Part shown: in pieces, positions 15,868-24,248 of the stretch
Layout of the letters: each line of letters starts with the position of its first letter
How positions within the stretch are numbered: position 1 is the first letter of the stretch
Assembly (NCBI GenBank): GCA_016870325.1
Contig: VGBV01000005.1
Location: 1 to 43,361, forward strand
Length of the DNA: 43,361 nt
Direction of reading: 5' to 3'
DNA from: Actinomycetota bacterium
GTDB lineage: Bacteria; Actinomycetota; Thermoleophilia; Solirubrobacterales; 70-9
Notes under the pieces: model-generated
The model's input: only the letters and a program-made list of their open reading frames with translations
Database searches by the model: none
Told to the model about the DNA's origin: nothing
Program-made: the position numbers and the translations under genes

Positions 15868-16269
15868 CTACGGGGGCGTGATCGAGCTGGTCGCGCCGAC
15901 CGTCGTCCAGACGCGGACGATGTCGCGCATCGAGAGCACCCCGACGAGCTCACCTCTCTCGACCACGACCAGGTGGCGGATGCCGAGCTTGACCATCTCC
16001 TCGGCGGCGCGCTCGAGGCTCCAGTCCGGCGGCGCCGAGATCACGCTGTCGCTCATGTGATCTGCGACCAGGGCCTTGTCGGGGTCCTCCCCGCCGCCGA
16101 TCGCGTTCAACACGTCGCGCTCGGTGATGATCCGCGGCGCCGGCGAGTGCTCGTCGAAGACGAGCGCGGCGCCGGTTCCCTTCTCGGTCATCTTGGCCGC
16201 GGCGTCGCGCAGCGTGTGCCCCGGCCCCACGGCCAGGATCACGCTCGACATGCCTTCGCGAACCTCCAC
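15868..16269 (-). CDS. Two-CBS-domain protein
   Basis: A 133-residue protein that is essentially one CBS pair (Bateman module). The first repeat holds LRDAAAKMTEKGTGAALVFD and ITERDVLNAI; the second holds LERAAEEMVKLGIRHLVVVE and GVLSMRDIVRVW. Such stand-alone modules bind adenine nucleotides and often sense energy state. I chose the GTG at 16269 because GAGGAG sits 5 bases upstream; an ATG six codons in is the alternative. It is divergent from the diheme cytochrome gene. The target is unknown. Confidence 0.85.
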   Translation of the reverse strand: MEVREGMSSVILAVGPGHTLRDAAAKMTEKGTGAALVFDEHSPAPRIITERDVLNAIGGGEDPDKALVADHMSDSVISAPPDWSLERAAEEMVKLGIRHLVVVERGELVGVLSMRDIVRVWTTVGATSSITPP

Positions 16270-16408
16270 CTGCGCTCCTCGGTCGCTGCGCGGCCGCGGC
16301 CGCTAGTGCCTTTCTGCTCAAAGCCTATAAGAGAAGCGCGCCGCGCCCAAACCGCGGGCCAAGGCGGAGAGAAGCCCGAGGGGGGCGACATATAGGATTC
16401 CCCACCCG

Positions 16409-17083
16409 ATGCGGCTTCCTCGAAGCAGAAGGCAGGTGAAGCTCATCCTCGGCGCGGCTGCGTCCGTGGCGGCCCTGGCCGCCCTGACCGGGTGCGACCT
16501 GCAGGAGGACGCCGACACCGAGCGCGGCGAGCAGCTCTTCACCGAGAAGTGCGGAGGCTGCCACGTGCTGACCGGGGCCGGGACCAACGGCGACATCGGG
16601 CCCGACCTCGACCTGGCCTTCCAGGACGCGCGCGCGTCCGGCATGGACCAGGACACGATCGAGGGCGTCGTCCAGACCCAGATCGCGAACCCGCGGCCGG
16701 CCGACCCCGCCGACACGACCGTCTACATGCCCGCCAACCTGGTCGAGGGCGAGGACGCCGAGGCCGTCGCCGCCTACGTCGCGAGCGTCGCCGGCTTGCC
16801 GGGCATCGAGGCGCCCGAGTTCATCGCCCCGGAGTTCTTCGCGGCCAACTGCGGCGGCTGCCACACGCTCGGGGCCGCCGGCACGACCGGCGACATCGGC
16901 CCCAACCTCGACGACGTGCTGCCCGGGCAGAGCCCCGCGCAGATCGCCGAGTCGATCGCCGACCCCAGCGCCCAGATCTCATCCGGCTTTCCCGACGGTG
17001 TCATGCCCGCCTACGCGGACACCCTGACGCCGAAGCAGCTGCAGCAGCTGGTCCAGTACCTGCAGCAGTCGGTCGGCGGCTGA
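16409..17083 (+). CDS. Diheme cytochrome c lipoprotein
   Basis: A 224-residue exported electron-transfer protein. A basic, hydrophobic signal ends in the lipobox LTGC (Cys29), predicting attachment to the outer face of the membrane. Two cytochrome c domains follow, each with a CxxCH heme site: CGGCH at 48-52 and again at 148-152. Likely Met axial ligands are in YMPAN (107) and VMPAYAD (199). The halves share GAxGTxGDIGP, which points to internal duplication. It may donate electrons to the canonical oxidase with the intact CuA site nearby (inference). It stands alone, divergent from the CBS gene and convergent with vapC. Confidence 0.88.
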   Translation: MRLPRSRRQVKLILGAAASVAALAALTGCDLQEDADTERGEQLFTEKCGGCHVLTGAGTNGDIGPDLDLAFQDARASGMDQDTIEGVVQTQIANPRPADPADTTVYMPANLVEGEDAEAVAAYVASVAGLPGIEAPEFIAPEFFAANCGGCHTLGAAGTTGDIGPNLDDVLPGQSPAQIAESIADPSAQISSGFPDGVMPAYADTLTPKQLQQLVQYLQQSVGG

Positions 17084-17104
17084 CGCCCCGCAGCCGGAAC
17101 CAGG

Positions 17105-17533
17105 TCAATCCATGAGCGGGTTGACCCAGCGCAGCTCTGTGAAGCGCGCGAAGTCGCTGTCCGCCGAGCAGACCGCGACACCGTGCTCGAGCGCCAGCGC
17201 GGCGATGTGCGCATCGGGGATCAGGTTGCCGGTGACGCCGTGCTCCTTGACGAGATCGCCGAGCAGCTCGCTGTGCCGCTCGGTCGGCGACGGGATCCAC
17301 GCGGCCGGCGCCGCGAGCCAGGCCTCCACCTGCCCCCAGGCCTCTGAGGCCGACAGGGGTCGCTCGTAGGCACGCGGGTGGGTGCTGATCCGCGCGAAGG
17401 CCAGCAGCGAGGCCCATGGAAGGCCGACCCGAACACCGCCGTTGAGCACGCCGCCGAGCCAGTCCCGGGCTCGCTCGTGCTGCACGGCGCTCCGATCCCG
17501 CGCGAACAGCAGCAGGTTTGCGTCGATGACCAT
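17105..17533 (-). CDS. vapC: VapC-family PIN-domain toxin
   Basis: A 142-residue PIN-domain ribonuclease. Acidic active-site residues appear in MVIDAN (Asp4), PDAHIAALA and SADSDFARF, and the ending LRWVNPL is typical of a VapC subgroup common in actinobacteria. These toxins cleave RNA, often tRNA, when freed from VapB. The gene overlaps the vapB stop by one base (TGATG), which couples translation. Confidence 0.88.
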   Translation of the reverse strand: MVIDANLLLFARDRSAVQHERARDWLGGVLNGGVRVGLPWASLLAFARISTHPRAYERPLSASEAWGQVEAWLAAPAAWIPSPTERHSELLGDLVKEHGVTGNLIPDAHIAALALEHGVAVCSADSDFARFTELRWVNPLMD

Positions 17534-17763
17534 CAGGAGCCGGCGGCCTCGTCGAGCAGCTCGGAGACGTCACCGACGTTGGTGACGTCGATCCGGGCCC
17601 TCATCTCGGAGGTCGCCTGCTCGAATCGGGCGCCGCGGGGCGCCTCGAGCAGCCCGGCCCGCGCAATCTCGTTCAGAGCAGCGCTCAGCCCGAGCCCGCG
17701 CTCACGCCGCAATCGCTCGACGGCCCGCGCGACATCAGGGTCCAGGGTGACGGTCGTGCGCAC
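17533..17763 (-). CDS. vapB: VapB-family ribbon-helix-helix antitoxin
   Basis: A 76-residue protein whose N-terminal half (MRTTVTLDPDVARAVERLR then SAALNEIARAGL) is a ribbon-helix-helix DNA-binding domain. The acidic C-terminal tail would wrap and inhibit the VapC nuclease. It comes first in the pair, as usual for autoregulated vapBC operons. Confidence 0.85.
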   Translation of the reverse strand: MRTTVTLDPDVARAVERLRRERGLGLSAALNEIARAGLLEAPRGARFEQATSEMRARIDVTNVGDVSELLDEAAGS

Positions 17764-17800
17764 GGTTCAAGGCTATCGCATCAGCATGCTCCCTCATTTG

Positions 17801-17810
17801 CATCATGATG
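17801..17810. promoter_or_regulatory. Short palindrome upstream of vapB
   Basis: CATCATGATG is a perfect 10-base palindrome 38 bases upstream of the vapB start, in an AT-richer patch of this GC-rich window. VapB-type repressors bind palindromes in their own promoter, so this is a possible operator. Confidence 0.3.
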
Positions 17811-17817
17811 TGCTGCT

Positions 17818-17833
17818 GGGCGGGCCGCCGCCC
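17818..17833 (-). terminator. GC-rich hairpin after the canonical oxidase operon
   Basis: GGGCGG and CCGCCC pair around a GCCG loop directly after the stop codon of the small membrane protein gene, where the leftward oxidase operon should end. There is no T-run, so this is tentative. Confidence 0.35.
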
Positions 17834-17834
17834 G

Positions 17835-18050
17835 TCAGCGCGGCTCGGAGCCCTCTCGCTGCCAGGTACGCAGCAGGCCCCAGACTCGCCACGCTCCGAT
17901 CGCGAGCAGCACAAGGCCGGCCAGGGCGCCCGCGAGGCCGCTGACGAGGACGGCGAGCGCCACCACCACCGCGCCGGCGGCGACGAACATCATCAACACC
18001 CGGAAGGCGTCTGCCTCGTTGCGAAGCGGGTTGCGGACGCGCTCTTCCAC
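17835..18050 (-). CDS. Small two-helix membrane protein of the oxidase operon
   Basis: From GTG at 18050 the frame gives 71 residues: a polar head (VEERVRNPLRNEADAFR), a hydrophobic hairpin (VLMMFVAAGAVVVALAVLV then LAGLVLLAIGAWRVWGL) and a polar tail. It follows coxC by 20 bases as the last gene of the canonical oxidase operon and may be a subunit IV-like or assembly protein. An ATG further upstream would overlap the coxC end and is less likely. Confidence 0.6.
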   Translation of the reverse strand: MEERVRNPLRNEADAFRVLMMFVAAGAVVVALAVLVSGLAGALAGLVLLAIGAWRVWGLLRTWQREGSEPR

Positions 18051-18070
18051 GGCAGTGCCGCGTCGCCCTT

Positions 18071-18697
18071 CTAGAGGATGTAGACGGTCACGAACACGAT
18101 GATCCACATCACGTCCACGAAGTGCCAGTAGATCCCGGGCACCTCGACGCCCAGGTGGTCCTTGGCCGCGGGGCCGTAGTGGCCGCGGAAGGCGCGCACG
18201 CTGGCGATCGCCAACAGCGTCAGACCGATGAAGACGTGCGCTCCGTGGAGTCCCGTGAGGCCGTAGAAGATCGAGCCGAAGGCGTCGTCGCGGGCGCTGA
18301 ATCCGATGTGGACGTACTCGTTCAGCTGGATGAAGAGGAAGGTCGCGCCGAGCAGGAAGGTCGAGACGAGACCCATCTTCAGCCCGCGGTGGTTGCCGGC
18401 GCGGATCGACTCGAGCGCCCAGTGCATGGTGAAGCTGGAGCTGACCAGGATCGCGGTGTTGAAGCCCGCGATCAGGACCGGCAGCTCGAACGGCTCGGGC
18501 GGCCAGGGGCCTTCGTTGGCGACGACGCGGAGGAAGAAGTAGGAGGCGAAGAACGCCCCGAACAGCATCGTCTCGGTGATGATGAAGAGCAGGATCCCGA
18601 GCGTCTGCCGATCGATCTTGGAGCTCTCGTGGGCCTCCGGCGGGCCGTGATGGTGGTCGTCGGGGTGGGCCCCGGCGGCCAGGGAAGCCGACTCCAT
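18071..18697 (-). CDS. ctaE: Cytochrome c oxidase subunit III
   Basis: A 208-residue subunit III with several membrane helices. Family signatures include LGILLFIITETMLFGAFFASYFFLR near residue 33, GLTGLHGAHVFIGL and the ending YWHFVDVMWIIVFVTVYIL. Subunit III stabilises subunit I and its proton uptake. The ATG at 18697 overlaps the stop of the preceding stress-like gene (TGATG). A His-rich stretch (HPDDHHHGPPEAH) precedes the first helix. Confidence 0.93.
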   Translation of the reverse strand: MESASLAAGAHPDDHHHGPPEAHESSKIDRQTLGILLFIITETMLFGAFFASYFFLRVVANEGPWPPEPFELPVLIAGFNTAILVSSSFTMHWALESIRAGNHRGLKMGLVSTFLLGATFLFIQLNEYVHIGFSARDDAFGSIFYGLTGLHGAHVFIGLTLLAIASVRAFRGHYGPAAKDHLGVEVPGIYWHFVDVMWIIVFVTVYIL

Positions 18698-19752
18698 CAG
18701 GCGCTCACCCCCGCTGCTGCCGGCTCGCTCGAAGCCCGTCCGGGGCTCGACTCGATGTGCTCGACCGGGATCTCCGTGATCTCCTTGACGCGCTCGATCA
18801 GCCCGTCGTCGAGCCACTGGGACTGCTGGCCCTTGAGGGTGGAGATCAGGATCTCGTCGACCCGGTAGTGCTCGATCGCATTCTCGATCGCGTGGAAGGG
18901 CTCGGGGCTCATCGGCTGGCCCGTGGCGTCGATGTCCTTGCGGTAGAGCTCGGCGAGCGTGGCCGCCAGGTTGGCGCAGACCTCCTCGCGCTCGACGTCG
19001 CCCGAGCGCGGGCAGATGAAGGTGAAGCGATGGGGCTTGTCCTTGGCGCGCCGCTCGAGCTCATCCAGCAGGCCCTTGCTGTGCACCGTCTTCGTGCCGA
19101 CCACCAGGGTGTGGGTCAGGTCCCAGCGCACCGCGTCGTCGTCGACCCGGACCGGGACGTGCTCGACGCGCGCCTCGAGCCGGTCCTTGGCCCACTCGAC
19201 CAGAGACTTGCGCGTGAGCCCGAAACGGGTGTCGTAGAGAGCCGAGATCAGCACGTAGTCGGGCTTGGTCGCCCGCGCCGCGTCATCGAGCGCCAGCGAG
19301 GAGTCGGGGTCCATGACCCCACCCTCGGTCTCGATCCCGAAGTCGGAGAGCACAGCGCGGGTGACGTCGACGCGGCTCTGGGCGGCTTCGCGCAGCTCCG
19401 TGGTGTCGACGATCTGGCCCACCGCGGGCTGGTTCTGGGGTGCGACCACGCCGAAATAGTCGGCGCCGGCGCCGGCCAGCTCGCGCGCGGCCGTGACCAG
19501 CTTGCGCCCGCCGGCGACCTCGTTCAGGAAGATCAGGACCCGCTCCACGCCCTCGCGCGATGGCGGCGGGTCGGGGTCGCCCTGGCCGCTGGGCTCGGGG
19601 GCCGCGACGACCTCGGACTCGTGCTCGGCCGGGGTGCCGATGTCGGTCGACTCCTCGCCCGAGAGGCCGGGGTCGGGTGAGGTCGGATCCTCGCCGGGGG
19701 AGTCGAGCGCGTCGGCGATCGCCTCGTCCGCCTTCCTCTCGGCGTCGCTCAC
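18697..19752 (-). CDS. Universal-stress-protein-like protein within the oxidase operon
   Basis: A 351-residue soluble protein. About 65 acidic, Pro-rich residues are followed by two alpha/beta regions resembling UspA folds, the first starting RVLIFLNEVAGGRKLVTAAREL and the second RWDLTHTLVVGTKTVHS. The end of the second holds HYRVDEILISTLKGQQSQWL, similar to the nucleotide-binding end of USP domains. The GTG at 19752 overlaps the coxA stop (GTGA), and its own stop overlaps the coxC start, so it is tightly locked into the operon. Its role is unknown; regulation or assembly of the oxidase is a guess. Confidence 0.6.
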   Translation of the reverse strand: MSDAERKADEAIADALDSPGEDPTSPDPGLSGEESTDIGTPAEHESEVVAAPEPSGQGDPDPPPSREGVERVLIFLNEVAGGRKLVTAARELAGAGADYFGVVAPQNQPAVGQIVDTTELREAAQSRVDVTRAVLSDFGIETEGGVMDPDSSLALDDAARATKPDYVLISALYDTRFGLTRKSLVEWAKDRLEARVEHVPVRVDDDAVRWDLTHTLVVGTKTVHSKGLLDELERRAKDKPHRFTFICPRSGDVEREEVCANLAATLAELYRKDIDATGQPMSPEPFHAIENAIEHYRVDEILISTLKGQQSQWLDDGLIERVKEITEIPVEHIESSPGRASSEPAAAGVSA

Positions 19753-21662
19753 GAGGGCGCCCCGATGCCGGCCCTACTGGGCTCGGGCCGCTTCACCTCG
19801 GCCTCCTCGCCGGCCATGATCGCGTGCCGGGCGCCCGGGACCCCGAACTCATAGGGGCCGCCGACCACCCGCGGGATCTCGTCGAAGTTGAAGATCGGCG
19901 GCGGCGAGCTGACCTGCCACTCGATCGTCTTCGCGCGCCAGGGGTTGGGCCCGGCCTTGGGCCCGTAGCGCCAGCTGACGATCATGTTGTAGAGGAAGAC
20001 GAGCTGCACGGCGCCGAGGATGAAGGCCGAGACCGTGATCATCAGGTTCCAGTTGCCGAACTCGGCCGCGTAGTCGGCGACGCGCCGCGGCATCCCCTCC
20101 ATCCCGATCCAGTGCATCGGCACGAACGTGCCCCAGGTCCCGACCAGGGTGCCCCAGAAGTGGATGCGCCCGAGCCGCTCGTCGTACATGCGGCCCGTCA
20201 TCTTCGGGAACCAGTGGTAGATGCCGGCGAAGATCGTGAACACCGAGCCGCCGAAGAGCACGAAGTGGATGTGGGCGACGACGAAGTAGGTGTCGCTGAC
20301 GTGGATGTCGATCGGGATCATCCCCAGCATCACGCCGGAGATGCCGCCGATCGTGAAGGTGACGATGAAGGCGAGCGAGAACAGCATCGCCGTGGACTTG
20401 AGGTGGATCTTGGCCTCGAACAGCGTTCCCAGCCAGGAGAAGATCTTGATCCCCGTCGGCACCGCGATTAGCAGCGTCGTGATCATCATCGGCACCCGCA
20501 GCCACTCGAACATCCCGGCCACGAACATGTGGTGGGCCCAGACGGTGTAGCTCAGGATCACGATCCCGAGCAGCGCCAGGGCCATCAGCCGGTAGCCGAA
20601 GATCGGCTTGCGCGCGTGGGTCGAGATGACCTCGCTGATGATCCCGAAGCCGGGCAGCATCATGATGTAGACCGCCGGGTGGGAGTAGAACCAGAAGATG
20701 TGCTGGTAGCTGATGACATCGCCGCCAAAGGCCGCCTGGAAGAAGTTGGTGTGCAGGACGCGGTCGAACAGGACCATGAACTGGACGCCTGCGATGAACG
20801 GCGTCGCGGCCACGACCAGCAGCGAGGTCGAGAGGTTCGCCCAGACGAGCAGCGGCATCCGCCAGATCGTCATCCCGGGCGCACGCATAGTGATGATCGT
20901 CACGAGGAAGTTGAGGGCCGTCGCCACCGACGAGGCGCCGGCGAACTGGACCCCGAGGTTGAAGAAGCTCTGGCCCAGCGGGGCCCCGGTCGAGAGCGGG
21001 GCGTAGCCCGTCCAGCCGGCGTCGAAGGCGCCGCCGGGGACGAAGTAGCTCGCCAGGAAGAGGGCGCCGGCGATCGGCAGCATCCAGAACGAGAGCGCGT
21101 TCAGGCGCGGGAACGCCATGTCGGGCGCGCCGATCATCAGCGGCAGCACGTAGTTGGCGATCCCGGCGAAGACCGGGATCACGAAGACGAAGATCATCAG
21201 CGCCGCGTGGGTGGAGAAGAGCCCGTTGAAGACCCCGGGGTCGACGATCTGGGTGCCGGGCTGGGCCAGCTCGGCCCGCATCAGCATCGCCAGGAAGCCG
21301 CCCGCGAAGAAGAAGAAGAATGTGGTGACGATGTACTGGATGCCGATCACCTTGTGATCGGTGTTGACCTTGAAGTAGTCCTTCCAGGTCTTTGCGCCGT
21401 GGTCGGCGTGGTCGTCGGGGATCGTCGGCGCGCCGGCGCACCAGCGGAACCAGTAGTCGAAGCAGCCGATCCCGATCAGGAACCCGAGCGGGCCGGTGAT
21501 GGCCGGGACGACGATATGCGGGTAGCCGGTCGGCTCGGTCTGGTAGAGGTCGAGGCCCGAGATCGCGCGCAGCGCGATCACCAGGCCGAAGCCGAAGCCG
21601 GCACCGATCAGGAAGTAGAAGAGGCCGCGCCACCAGCCGGGGCTGGTCAGTGCCGACGTCAT
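19749..21662 (-). CDS. ctaD: Cytochrome c oxidase subunit I, A2 type
   Basis: A 637-residue catalytic subunit with every ligand in place: low-spin heme His152 (STHAALM), CuB His328 and cross-link Tyr332 (YSHPAVY), CuB His377-His378 (WAHHMF), and His464 and His466 (VAHIHFV) for the two hemes. K-channel Lys406 (PTGIKIF) is present. Glu of HPEVY is replaced by Ala with a preceding Tyr-Ser, the mark of A2-type oxidases. About 95 N-terminal residues with two extra hydrophobic segments (near 12-34 and 49-66) precede the usual subunit I start. It reduces oxygen and pumps protons. It stands between coxB and the stress-like gene. Confidence 0.95.
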   Translation of the reverse strand: MTSALTSPGWWRGLFYFLIGAGFGFGLVIALRAISGLDLYQTEPTGYPHIVVPAITGPLGFLIGIGCFDYWFRWCAGAPTIPDDHADHGAKTWKDYFKVNTDHKVIGIQYIVTTFFFFFAGGFLAMLMRAELAQPGTQIVDPGVFNGLFSTHAALMIFVFVIPVFAGIANYVLPLMIGAPDMAFPRLNALSFWMLPIAGALFLASYFVPGGAFDAGWTGYAPLSTGAPLGQSFFNLGVQFAGASSVATALNFLVTIITMRAPGMTIWRMPLLVWANLSTSLLVVAATPFIAGVQFMVLFDRVLHTNFFQAAFGGDVISYQHIFWFYSHPAVYIMMLPGFGIISEVISTHARKPIFGYRLMALALLGIVILSYTVWAHHMFVAGMFEWLRVPMMITTLLIAVPTGIKIFSWLGTLFEAKIHLKSTAMLFSLAFIVTFTIGGISGVMLGMIPIDIHVSDTYFVVAHIHFVLFGGSVFTIFAGIYHWFPKMTGRMYDERLGRIHFWGTLVGTWGTFVPMHWIGMEGMPRRVADYAAEFGNWNLMITVSAFILGAVQLVFLYNMIVSWRYGPKAGPNPWRAKTIEWQVSSPPPIFNFDEIPRVVGGPYEFGVPGARHAIMAGEEAEVKRPEPSRAGIGAPS

Positions 21663-21744
21663 CGCCGCGCTCCGCTCATCGCTGCGATTGTTCCAAACAG
21701 GCCAGTCCGGGAGCCGGCGGCGCAGGAGAGGGCCCGGGCGCGGC

Positions 21745-22509
21745 TCATGAGGCGGGCGAGCCCGCGGGCTCGGGCTGGTCGGACGGGATCGGATCCTGCT
21801 CGGAGATCCACCTGTCGAACTCGGCCCGGGTCTCGTGCACGACCACCGGAGCGCGCATGGTCGTGTGCCCGAGGCCGCAGAGCTCGGTGCAGACCAGGCT
21901 GAATTCGCCCGCCCGGTCGGGGGTGACCACGAAGTCGTCGTCGATGCTGGCGCCGGGGGCCCCCGGTACTGCGTCGCGCTTGATCCGCCACTCCGGCACC
22001 CAGAACGAATGCAGCACGTCGAGGGCGCGCATCGTCACCTCGACCTGGCGGTCCTCGACGACGTGCAGCTCGTCGGCCTGCACGTTCTGCTCGGGGTAAG
22101 TGAAGCTCCAGGCGAACTGCTGGCCGGTCACGGTGATCGGTATCGCGCCGGGCTCGCTCGCCTCGATGTCGTCGAGCACGACCCAGGAGTAGCCCGCGAG
22201 CCCCAGCACGATCACCGTCGGGATCACGGTCCAGATGATCTCCAGGCGCGTGTTGCCGTGGATCGGCTCGCCGTCGCCCTCGTCCCCGGGCTTCGCGCGC
22301 CAGCGATAGATCGCGTAGAAGAGGGGCACCATCACGATCCAGAAGACGAAGGACGAGAGCACGATGGCGACGTCGAGCAGGCGGTCGATGTCGGCGGCGG
22401 CGGTCGAAGCCTGCTCCCCGTTCCAGTCGGGGATCAGCATGAGCACGCTGGTGATGACCGTGAGGACGATCGTCGCCGCCGCGAGCCTGAGGATCGGGAG
22501 ACCCTGCAT
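21745..22509 (-). CDS. ctaC: Cytochrome c oxidase subunit II with intact CuA site
   Basis: A 254-residue subunit II with two membrane helices (about 10-26 and 46-68) and a periplasm-facing cupredoxin domain. Landmarks are GQQFAWSFTYPE and LHSFWVPEW. The CuA loop CTELCGLGHTTM is complete with both Cys, Glu, His and Met. It accepts electrons from cytochrome c and passes them to subunit I. It is the first gene of the canonical operon, separated from coxA by 82 bases. Contrast it with the CuA-less paralog at 10802-11599. Confidence 0.95.
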   Translation of the reverse strand: MQGLPILRLAAATIVLTVITSVLMLIPDWNGEQASTAAADIDRLLDVAIVLSSFVFWIVMVPLFYAIYRWRAKPGDEGDGEPIHGNTRLEIIWTVIPTVIVLGLAGYSWVVLDDIEASEPGAIPITVTGQQFAWSFTYPEQNVQADELHVVEDRQVEVTMRALDVLHSFWVPEWRIKRDAVPGAPGASIDDDFVVTPDRAGEFSLVCTELCGLGHTTMRAPVVVHETRAEFDRWISEQDPIPSDQPEPAGSPAS

Positions 22510-22547
22510 CGGGCGGCATTCTAATGATCGAGCGGCGGCTGGCTCTG

Positions 22548-22565
22548 TGAAGGCTTGAGCCTTCA
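22548..22565 (-). terminator. Short hairpin between glycosyltransferase and coxB
   Basis: TGAAGGCT and AGCCTTCA are perfect 8-base complements around only two bases, so the real loop is probably wider. It includes the glycosyltransferase stop codon and may separate that gene from the oxidase operon. Confidence 0.35.
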
Positions 22566-23927
22566 GTCACTACCGCCCGACGGCACCGGCGCCAGGCGCT
22601 CCAGCTCGCCCCGCGAGGCGGCGATCACGCCCTCGGCGACGCGCTCCCAGCTCCAGAGCTCGTCCACCCTCGCGGCCAGCGCCTCCCCCACCCGCAGGCG
22701 CTCGGGCGCCGGCAGCGCCAGCCAGCCGTTGACCCGCTCGGCGATCGCCTCGACCGAGCCGGGCCCGACCTCGAAGGAGAGCAACTCGGCGTGCTCGGGA
22801 ACGGCCTCGGCCAGCTCGCTCGAGACCTCGAGCATCCCCGAGTGCGCGGCCGAGACCGGCGGCACGCCGCAGGCGGCGGCCTCGGCCGCGACCATCCCGA
22901 AGGCCTCCGGGAAGACGGAGGGCATGACCAGGGTCTGGGCGGCCGGCATCACCCTGCCCACCTCGGAGTGCTCGAGCCGGCCGCTGATCGAGATCGAGGC
23001 GGCCGTCGGACCGTCGAGCTCTGAGATCTGCTCCGCAAGGCTGTCGCGCAGCTCCCCGAAGCCGGCCAGCAGCAGCCGCGCGCCCGGGTGGGCGCGGCGC
23101 ACCTGTGGCCAGGCGGAGACCAGCAGGTCGACGCCCTTGTTGCGCAGCAGCTTGCCGACGAACAGGACCCGCGGCGAGCCCCCGGCCCACTCGCGGAGCG
23201 CTGCCGCCGCGGCCGGCCCGTCGCGGCCGAAGCTCTCGTCGGGGGGCTCACCCGCGATCTCCTCCGCCAGCTCGACCACCCCCGCCAGCGCCTCGGCCTC
23301 GGGCGCGGAGCGGAACTCGCGGGTGTCGACGCCGGGGGGACCGAGCCGGGTCCGCGCCGGCAGCCCTGGATCCGGAATCGTGCGCCACAGGTCCTCGGCG
23401 GTGTGGCGCGAGCCGACCAGCAGCCCCGAGGCGGCGTCGGTCCCCTCGCGGGCGTAGGGGACGAAGCGCTCGGGGTGGGGCATGACCGTGTAGGAGAGGT
23501 CCGAGCCGTGCACCTTGATCGCGTAGCGGAGCCCGGCGCGGGCGAGGATCACCGGGCCCATGATCAGGTGGTTGGCGAGCGCGGCGTCCGGCTCTCCGAC
23601 GTCCTCGACCACCGCCCGGACCGCCTCGACGTTGGCCGCCAGGTAACGGTCCAGCTCCGCTTCGCTCAGCTCGGGGAACGTCTTGACCTCGAAGCCCTCG
23701 TAGCGGTCGGCGACGTAGACGGGCAGCAGCCCGCCGATCTCGGGGACGTGCACCGTGACGCTGCCGGGACCCGAGCCGCCGACCCAGTCGAGCTCACCCG
23801 CGGCGCGGTCCTGGCAGAGCAGGTGGACCTCGTGGCCCAGCCCCGCAAGCGCACGGGCGAGGCTCGCGTTGTAGACGTTGGAGCCGGTGCCGCGCAGCAG
23901 GTAGCCGTGGAAGATGAGGACGCGCAC
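22563..23927 (-). CDS. GT4-type glycosyltransferase
   Basis: A 454-residue GT-B glycosyltransferase. The N-terminal domain begins MRVLIFHGYLLRGTGSNVYN with the acceptor-side glycine motif. The C-terminal donor domain has RVLFVGKLLRNKGVDLL near residue 252 and the EX7E motif in FPEAFGMVAAEAAACG. It probably transfers a sugar from a nucleotide donor to a glycan or lipid with retention of configuration. Donor and acceptor are unknown. It is divergent from the zinc-ribbon gene. Confidence 0.88.
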   Translation of the reverse strand: MRVLIFHGYLLRGTGSNVYNASLARALAGLGHEVHLLCQDRAAGELDWVGGSGPGSVTVHVPEIGGLLPVYVADRYEGFEVKTFPELSEAELDRYLAANVEAVRAVVEDVGEPDAALANHLIMGPVILARAGLRYAIKVHGSDLSYTVMPHPERFVPYAREGTDAASGLLVGSRHTAEDLWRTIPDPGLPARTRLGPPGVDTREFRSAPEAEALAGVVELAEEIAGEPPDESFGRDGPAAAAALREWAGGSPRVLFVGKLLRNKGVDLLVSAWPQVRRAHPGARLLLAGFGELRDSLAEQISELDGPTAASISISGRLEHSEVGRVMPAAQTLVMPSVFPEAFGMVAAEAAACGVPPVSAAHSGMLEVSSELAEAVPEHAELLSFEVGPGSVEAIAERVNGWLALPAPERLRVGEALAARVDELWSWERVAEGVIAASRGELERLAPVPSGGSD

Positions 23928-23960
23928 CGGGCAAACCTATTCGCGGGGCCAGCGGTTGTT

Positions 23961-24248
23961 ATGTTGCGGCCCATGCAGAACCAGAAGCAGCGCTACCGCC
24001 TGCGCGCGCCCGCCTCCGGCAGGGAGGCGATCGCCGAGGTCAGCGGCGACGGCGTCTACGTCGACCGCGAGTCGGGGGAGGAGATGGAGGTCGTCGCCCA
24101 GACGCTTCCGCTGGCGCCATCGGAGTCGGCGCTGCTGCGCACCCCCGAAAACCTGCGCTGCTGCCGTCGCTGCGATCAGCTGATCGGGCTCGACGTCAGC
24201 GACTGTCCCTACTGCGGCCTGCGCCAGTCGGCCCTCGACGGGCAGTGA
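23961..24248 (+). CDS. Small zinc-ribbon protein
   Basis: A 95-residue protein ending in a four-Cys metal site, CRRC then CPYC with 11 residues between, the arrangement of a zinc ribbon. The first 65 residues are polar with no known motif. ATG at 23961 and at 23973 are both in frame; neither has a clear ribosome site, and the first may be nearly leaderless. Its stop overlaps the GTG of the next lipoprotein gene (GTGA). The function is unknown. Confidence 0.65.
   Translation: MLRPMQNQKQRYRLRAPASGREAIAEVSGDGVYVDRESGEEMEVVAQTLPLAPSESALLRTPENLRCCRRCDQLIGLDVSDCPYCGLRQSALDGQ

Noticed and set aside
16301-16325. A partial third copy of dyad element 1 (CTAGTGCCTTTCTGCTCA resembles CTAGTGGCCCT...)
   Set aside because: Only about a dozen bases match with interruptions and there is no inverted partner, so chance is as likely.
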